A stretch of DNA of 15,868 nt from Synechococcales cyanobacterium PMM_0002 (lineage in GTDB: Bacteria > Cyanobacteriota > Cyanobacteriia > Elainellales > Elainellaceae). Shown one piece after another: positions 13,478 to 15,868 of this stretch (the stretch's first letter is position 1; each line of letters opens with the position of its first letter). The notes under the pieces were generated by a model. That model saw only the letters and a program-made list of their open reading frames with translations, ran no database searches and was not told the origin of the DNA. The position numbers and the translations under genes were made by a program. The stretch is from positions 1 through 15,868 of the forward strand of contig CASBQX010000246.1 in assembly GCA_949127925.1 (NCBI GenBank). Reading direction: 5' to 3'.

Positions 13478-13503
13478 GGGTTTGCTCATGGGGTTTGTTC
13501 ATG
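13478..13503. repeat. 13-bp tandem duplication at the 3' end of the acetyltransferase gene
   Basis: GGGTTTGCTCATG (13478-13490) is followed directly by GGGTTTGTTCATG (13491-13503), with one C/T difference. Because 13 is not a multiple of three, the copies are read in different frames on the minus strand, and the TGA stop at 13488-13486 lies in the downstream copy. Confidence 0.95.
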
Positions 13504-14178
13504 GGGCTGTAGCCGCTCGCGGGGATGCTGAGGGCGGCAAGGAGCACCCCAGCATACATATGCGGCAGGCATCGGGTGCAAAACCGTACTGCGCACGCCG
13601 ATCACAGAATTTGCTCCGATCTGGACACCGGGGGCAATAAAACAGCCCGTCGCCACCCACACCCCATTACCAATGGCGATCGCCCCTGTCTTGAGCCGAA
13701 AAGTGGGATCTTTAATATCGTGGCTGCCGGTGCAGAGGTAGGTATTTTGCGAGATCACGCAGTGGGCACCCACCCAAATGCGATCCAGGCTGTAAAACAC
13801 CACATCATCCCCAATCCAGCTATAGTCACCAATTTCAACTTTCCAGGGATACGTGAACCGGGCAGTCGGTCGAATCACTACATCCCGACCAATTTTTGCC
13901 CCAAACAGTCGCAGCAGTGCCCGCCGAGGCGCGTGATGGGCGTGCAGGGTGAGCGGGAAGGCGATCGCCTGCACCAGCCACCAAAGCAAAACGATCCAGC
14001 CAGGACGACCCCGACTAAAGCCCGATTGGTGGTAGCGTCGCAAGTCTACCCAAGGTGGCAGATCGAGCGATGGCTGAGAGCCGGCAGACTCAGGCTCAGA
14101 CTCAGACTCCACGCCGGCCCAAGAGCACAGCTCAGGTGCCAAATCATCTCGCGCAACATCGGCATCGGGAACCGTCAT
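13486..14178 (-). CDS. WcaF-like hexapeptide O-acetyltransferase
   Basis: A 230-residue acetyl-CoA-dependent transferase of the left-handed beta-helix class, of the WcaF kind that acetylates exopolysaccharide. PPWVDLRRYHQSGFSRGRPG (41-60) leads into a hydrophobic helix (61-80), then hexapeptide repeats from about 93 to 205 (GAKIGRDVVIRP, VEIGDYSWIGDDV, GAIAIGNGVWVATG, APGVQIGANSVIG). His 153 in CTGSHDI is the probable catalytic base. The first 40 residues are acidic and low-complexity (VESESEPES) and not family-like, so the start is uncertain: ATG 14178 (AGGG 8 nt before), GTG 14229, or later. ATG 14178 also overlaps the TGA of a three-codon frame. The C-terminus is set by a 13-bp duplication. 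It follows the GT2 gene closely on the same strand. Confidence 0.85.
   Translation of the reverse strand: MTVPDADVARDDLAPELCSWAGVESESEPESAGSQPSLDLPPWVDLRRYHQSGFSRGRPGWIVLLWWLVQAIAFPLTLHAHHAPRRALLRLFGAKIGRDVVIRPTARFTYPWKVEIGDYSWIGDDVVFYSLDRIWVGAHCVISQNTYLCTGSHDIKDPTFRLKTGAIAIGNGVWVATGCFIAPGVQIGANSVIGVRSTVLHPMPAAYVCWGAPCRPQHPRERLQPHEQTP
14087..14110. repeat. Hexanucleotide repeat inside the acetyltransferase N-terminus
   Basis: Four near-identical 6-bp units, GACTCA, GGCTCA, GACTCA and GACTCC, encode the Glu-Ser-rich stretch ESESEPES. Changes in unit number would keep the reading frame. Confidence 0.7.
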
Positions 14179-14241
14179 AGCCTCATCCCTGCTGGACTGA
14201 TCTCTGCCCGCTCGATCCTGATTTATCACACAAGAGTCGTA

Positions 14242-15231
14242 TCACAAATCTGGATATTGGCGGGCATTTGAAGAGAGGCTACGGTAATGACGATCACCAG
14301 GGTTATGATTGGGGCTAGTCGGCAGATCCGACGAAGACGCCCGCAAAGTAGCTGGATTTATCCGACCGCCAAACCGCCGTAGTTCATACAGCTTAACGCC
14401 AATTTGATACTCATATTGACTAAGCAAACAGGCATAAACATATCCGGCTCGACCATCTAAAAAGCCAAATCGCAAAATATAGACGACCACAAATCGTAGC
14501 AATGGCCGCAAGGGCAGATGCACCCAGACTTTCTTCAAGAAGCGCTTACGCTGTACGGCATCGCCCAAGAAGTTGCCGCCAATGGTGCCGCCCTCGTCCA
14601 TGCCTATGAGCAGATTGTAGTAAACCCTAGCTTCCCAGTTGGAATAGCGATTATGGCGCTCTAGCCAGTGATACAGGTCGCGGCAGTCTACATGCAGCAT
14701 ATCGGCGTTGAGATAGCCTACAGTGCCGTCGAGCAAGACATGCTCGTGGACTTCGTTATCGCCCGTGTTGGCAATATCTTCGGTGTGGAGATTTTCGTAG
14801 CGCCCTCGATGATGACGGAAGAGGCGGAGGTTCCAATCGGGATATTTGCCGCCGTATCGGATCCAAGTGCCTAGAAAAAAAACGCGGCGATTGAGGTAGT
14901 AGCCAACCAAGTTGGGATTTTCTATGGCTAGGTCAATCTCATCCCACAGCGGCGGCGGAATTCGCTCGTCGCAATCTACGATCAAAACCCACTCATTGCG
15001 AAACGGGAGGTGGTCGAGTGACCAGTTTTTCTTTTTGGGCCAATGCCCGTTAAATGGAAACTGCACGACGCGGGCTCCGGCTTGTTCGGCAATGGCAACA
15101 GTGCGATCGCAGCTGTGAGAATCGACCACAAACACTTCGTCTGCTCTGCTTAAGCTATCGAGACAGCCCGGCAGGTTGAGTTCCTCATTCTTTGCTGGAA
15201 TCAGCACAGATACCGGAATTTTTGAGCGCAT
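14242..15231 (-). CDS. Family 2 glycosyltransferase (WaaE/KdtX-like)
   Basis: A 329-residue GT-A glycosyltransferase. The N-terminal nucleotide-sugar domain begins VSVLIPAKNEELNLPGCL (7-24), with VVDSHSCDRT (35-44) and the metal-binding DCDE (86-89) in WVLIVDCDERIP. WIRYGGKYPDWNLRLFRHHRGRYE and EVHEHVLLDGTVGYL are typical of the WaaE/KdtX-like branch, which adds sugars to lipopolysaccharide core or related glycans. A C-terminal hydrophobic stretch (about 245-275) suggests membrane association. The last 40 residues are polar and low-complexity. ATG 15231 starts the fold directly. The acetyltransferase follows on the same strand, 12 bp away if it begins at GTG 14229 and 63 bp if at ATG 14178. 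Acceptor and donor sugars are unknown. Confidence 0.92.
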   Translation of the reverse strand: MRSKIPVSVLIPAKNEELNLPGCLDSLSRADEVFVVDSHSCDRTVAIAEQAGARVVQFPFNGHWPKKKNWSLDHLPFRNEWVLIVDCDERIPPPLWDEIDLAIENPNLVGYYLNRRVFFLGTWIRYGGKYPDWNLRLFRHHRGRYENLHTEDIANTGDNEVHEHVLLDGTVGYLNADMLHVDCRDLYHWLERHNRYSNWEARVYYNLLIGMDEGGTIGGNFLGDAVQRKRFLKKVWVHLPLRPLLRFVVVYILRFGFLDGRAGYVYACLLSQYEYQIGVKLYELRRFGGRINPATLRASSSDLPTSPNHNPGDRHYRSLSSNARQYPDL

Positions 15232-15333
15232 AGAGTTAATACCGTGAGGATAGGCTCAGGGGGCAACTGGAACCATCACTGAAGCCAGCTAGGGCAGCAA
15301 GCTGAGCCGAAAGCAGGGTGATAAACGTGATCT

Positions 15334-15376
15334 GAAACTGGTGATTTGGGACTGGTAACTTGAGACTAGTTGCTAG
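15334..15376. repeat. Three degenerate 14-15-bp tandem units between two GT2 genes
   Basis: GAAACTGGTGATTTG (15334-15348), GGACTGGTAACTTG (15349-15362) and AGACTAGTTGCTAG (15363-15376) follow one another with drift. They lie in the 238-bp gap 15232-15469, which otherwise shows no gene or clear terminator. Confidence 0.6.
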
Positions 15377-15469
15377 GGTGAAACCTGGGCTTGAGGTGGG
15401 CTGAAGGGAACTCTGGAGGCAAACAAACTGCATCTAGCCTCAAGCTGCTAGCTGCAAAGGCAGATCGCG

Positions 15470-15868
15470 TCAGAGACCGTTTAGCAACTTGAACCGCTGC
15501 GATAGCGTCAACAGATCCTGAATTGCTGTAACCATATATCCCACTTGCCCGTAGGCATAGACAACGTTATCAAACCTAACTGCTGGGTCATTTAGATATT
15601 TTAACGATCGGTATAGACCTCGCAGGAAGCGTTCAGCTCCACACCGAAGCTGCCCTAATCCAGTTTGTCCGCTCAGCCGTTCTCGGGTACATTCGCTAAT
15701 CCCCTGCCACCAGCTGCGCTCCAAAAACCACGAACGGCACAGACGCTCTGGCGCAACGTGATGCGCGACATGGGCAGTGGGCAGGTAGGCAACTTGCCAG
15801 CCGTGTTTGAGTGCTAGCTCGGTCATATACAGCTCCTCATTAGACAACAAACGCGTTCCCACTCGACC
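15470..15868 (-). CDS. Family 2 glycosyltransferase, C-terminal part (cut by window edge)
   Basis: The last 132 codons of a glycosyltransferase whose start lies beyond the right edge. The visible part begins GRVGTRLLSNEELYMTELAL, the acceptor-side block with the acidic pair (NEE) common near the end of GT2 catalytic domains. It continues with GWQVAYLPTAHVAHHV, ending the GT-A core, and RSWFLERSWWQGIS, a frequent C-terminal motif. The remaining 80 or so residues are helical without a clear membrane segment. The apparent GTG at 15862 is internal, because the same frame continues to the edge (Gly-Arg). It is on the same strand as the WaaE-like and WcaF-like genes, 238 bp upstream, suggesting a surface polysaccharide cluster continuing to the right. 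Substrate unknown. Confidence 0.88.
   Translation of the reverse strand, partial: GRVGTRLLSNEELYMTELALKHGWQVAYLPTAHVAHHVAPERLCRSWFLERSWWQGISECTRERLSGQTGLGQLRCGAERFLRGLYRSLKYLNDPAVRFDNVVYAYGQVGYMVTAIQDLLTLSQRFKLLNGL

Noticed and set aside
15236..15433. 65-codon minus-strand ORF between two glycosyltransferases
   Set aside because: It is built on degenerate tandem repeats and has no recognisable motif. Most likely spacer DNA.

Overview
The window comes from a cyanobacterium. It contains the 5' end of psbD (photosystem II D2), many copies of the HIP1 octamer GCGATCGC (more than twenty; for example within 926-935 and 1331-1340), a UPF0367 protein and other small proteins that look cyanobacterial, a y-type thioredoxin and a DICT-GAF sensor kinase. 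Gene density, GC-rich coding and HIP1 density suggest a Leptolyngbya/Synechococcales-like lineage. That placement is an inference and the genus cannot be fixed from this window. Nothing looks like phage, plasmid, insertion sequence or CRISPR.

Layout. 1-254 (-): psbD, cut by the window edge, with a leader of about 150 nt that holds two short hydrophobic ORFs chained to psbD by ATGA overlaps. 556-1589 (+): UPF0367 protein, then a solitary ECF/CbiO-type ABC ATPase. 1754-2314 (+): NYN-domain (YacP/Rae1-like) RNase. 2430-2501 (+): tRNA-Asn(GTT), preceded by a 22-bp tandem duplication and followed at once by the frame of a class V aminotransferase and then a GT39-like membrane glycosyltransferase. 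5440-5757 (-): y-type thioredoxin, convergent with the glycosyltransferase and divergent from fabG (5949-6704, +). 6745-7377 (-): Crp/Fnr-family regulator with an NtcA-like recognition helix. 7378-8094: long non-coding stretch with a candidate promoter and a hairpin/T-run unit. 8095-8406 (+): small conserved protein ended by a strong terminator. 8865-9911 (+): WecA/TagO-type polyprenyl-phosphate sugar-1-phosphate transferase. 10007-11263 (+): cinA with terminator. 11426-13438 (+): DICT-GAF-HisKA-HATPase histidine kinase. 13486-15868 (-): polysaccharide genes (WcaF-like O-acetyltransferase, WaaE-like GT2, and the C-terminus of another GT2).

How the genes fit together. Most are independent housekeeping or regulatory genes. 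Two themes recur. The first is cell-surface polysaccharide: the WecA/TagO-type initiating enzyme, the GT39-like enzyme and the minus-strand GT2/acetyltransferase group could all serve extracellular glycan assembly. The second is control: the Crp-type regulator, the sensor kinase and the RNase.

The most unusual signals are small. (1) Several genes (psbD, the ABC ATPase, the histidine kinase, and minimally the acetyltransferase) are preceded by short ORFs whose TGA stop overlaps the gene's ATG, which suggests translational coupling. (2) Four tandem microduplications of 12-22 bp, each with at most one transition between copies, sit in leaders or across stop codons. (3) A promoter-like element followed by a long-range stem and T-run upstream of the 8095 gene may be an unannotated small RNA or attenuator.
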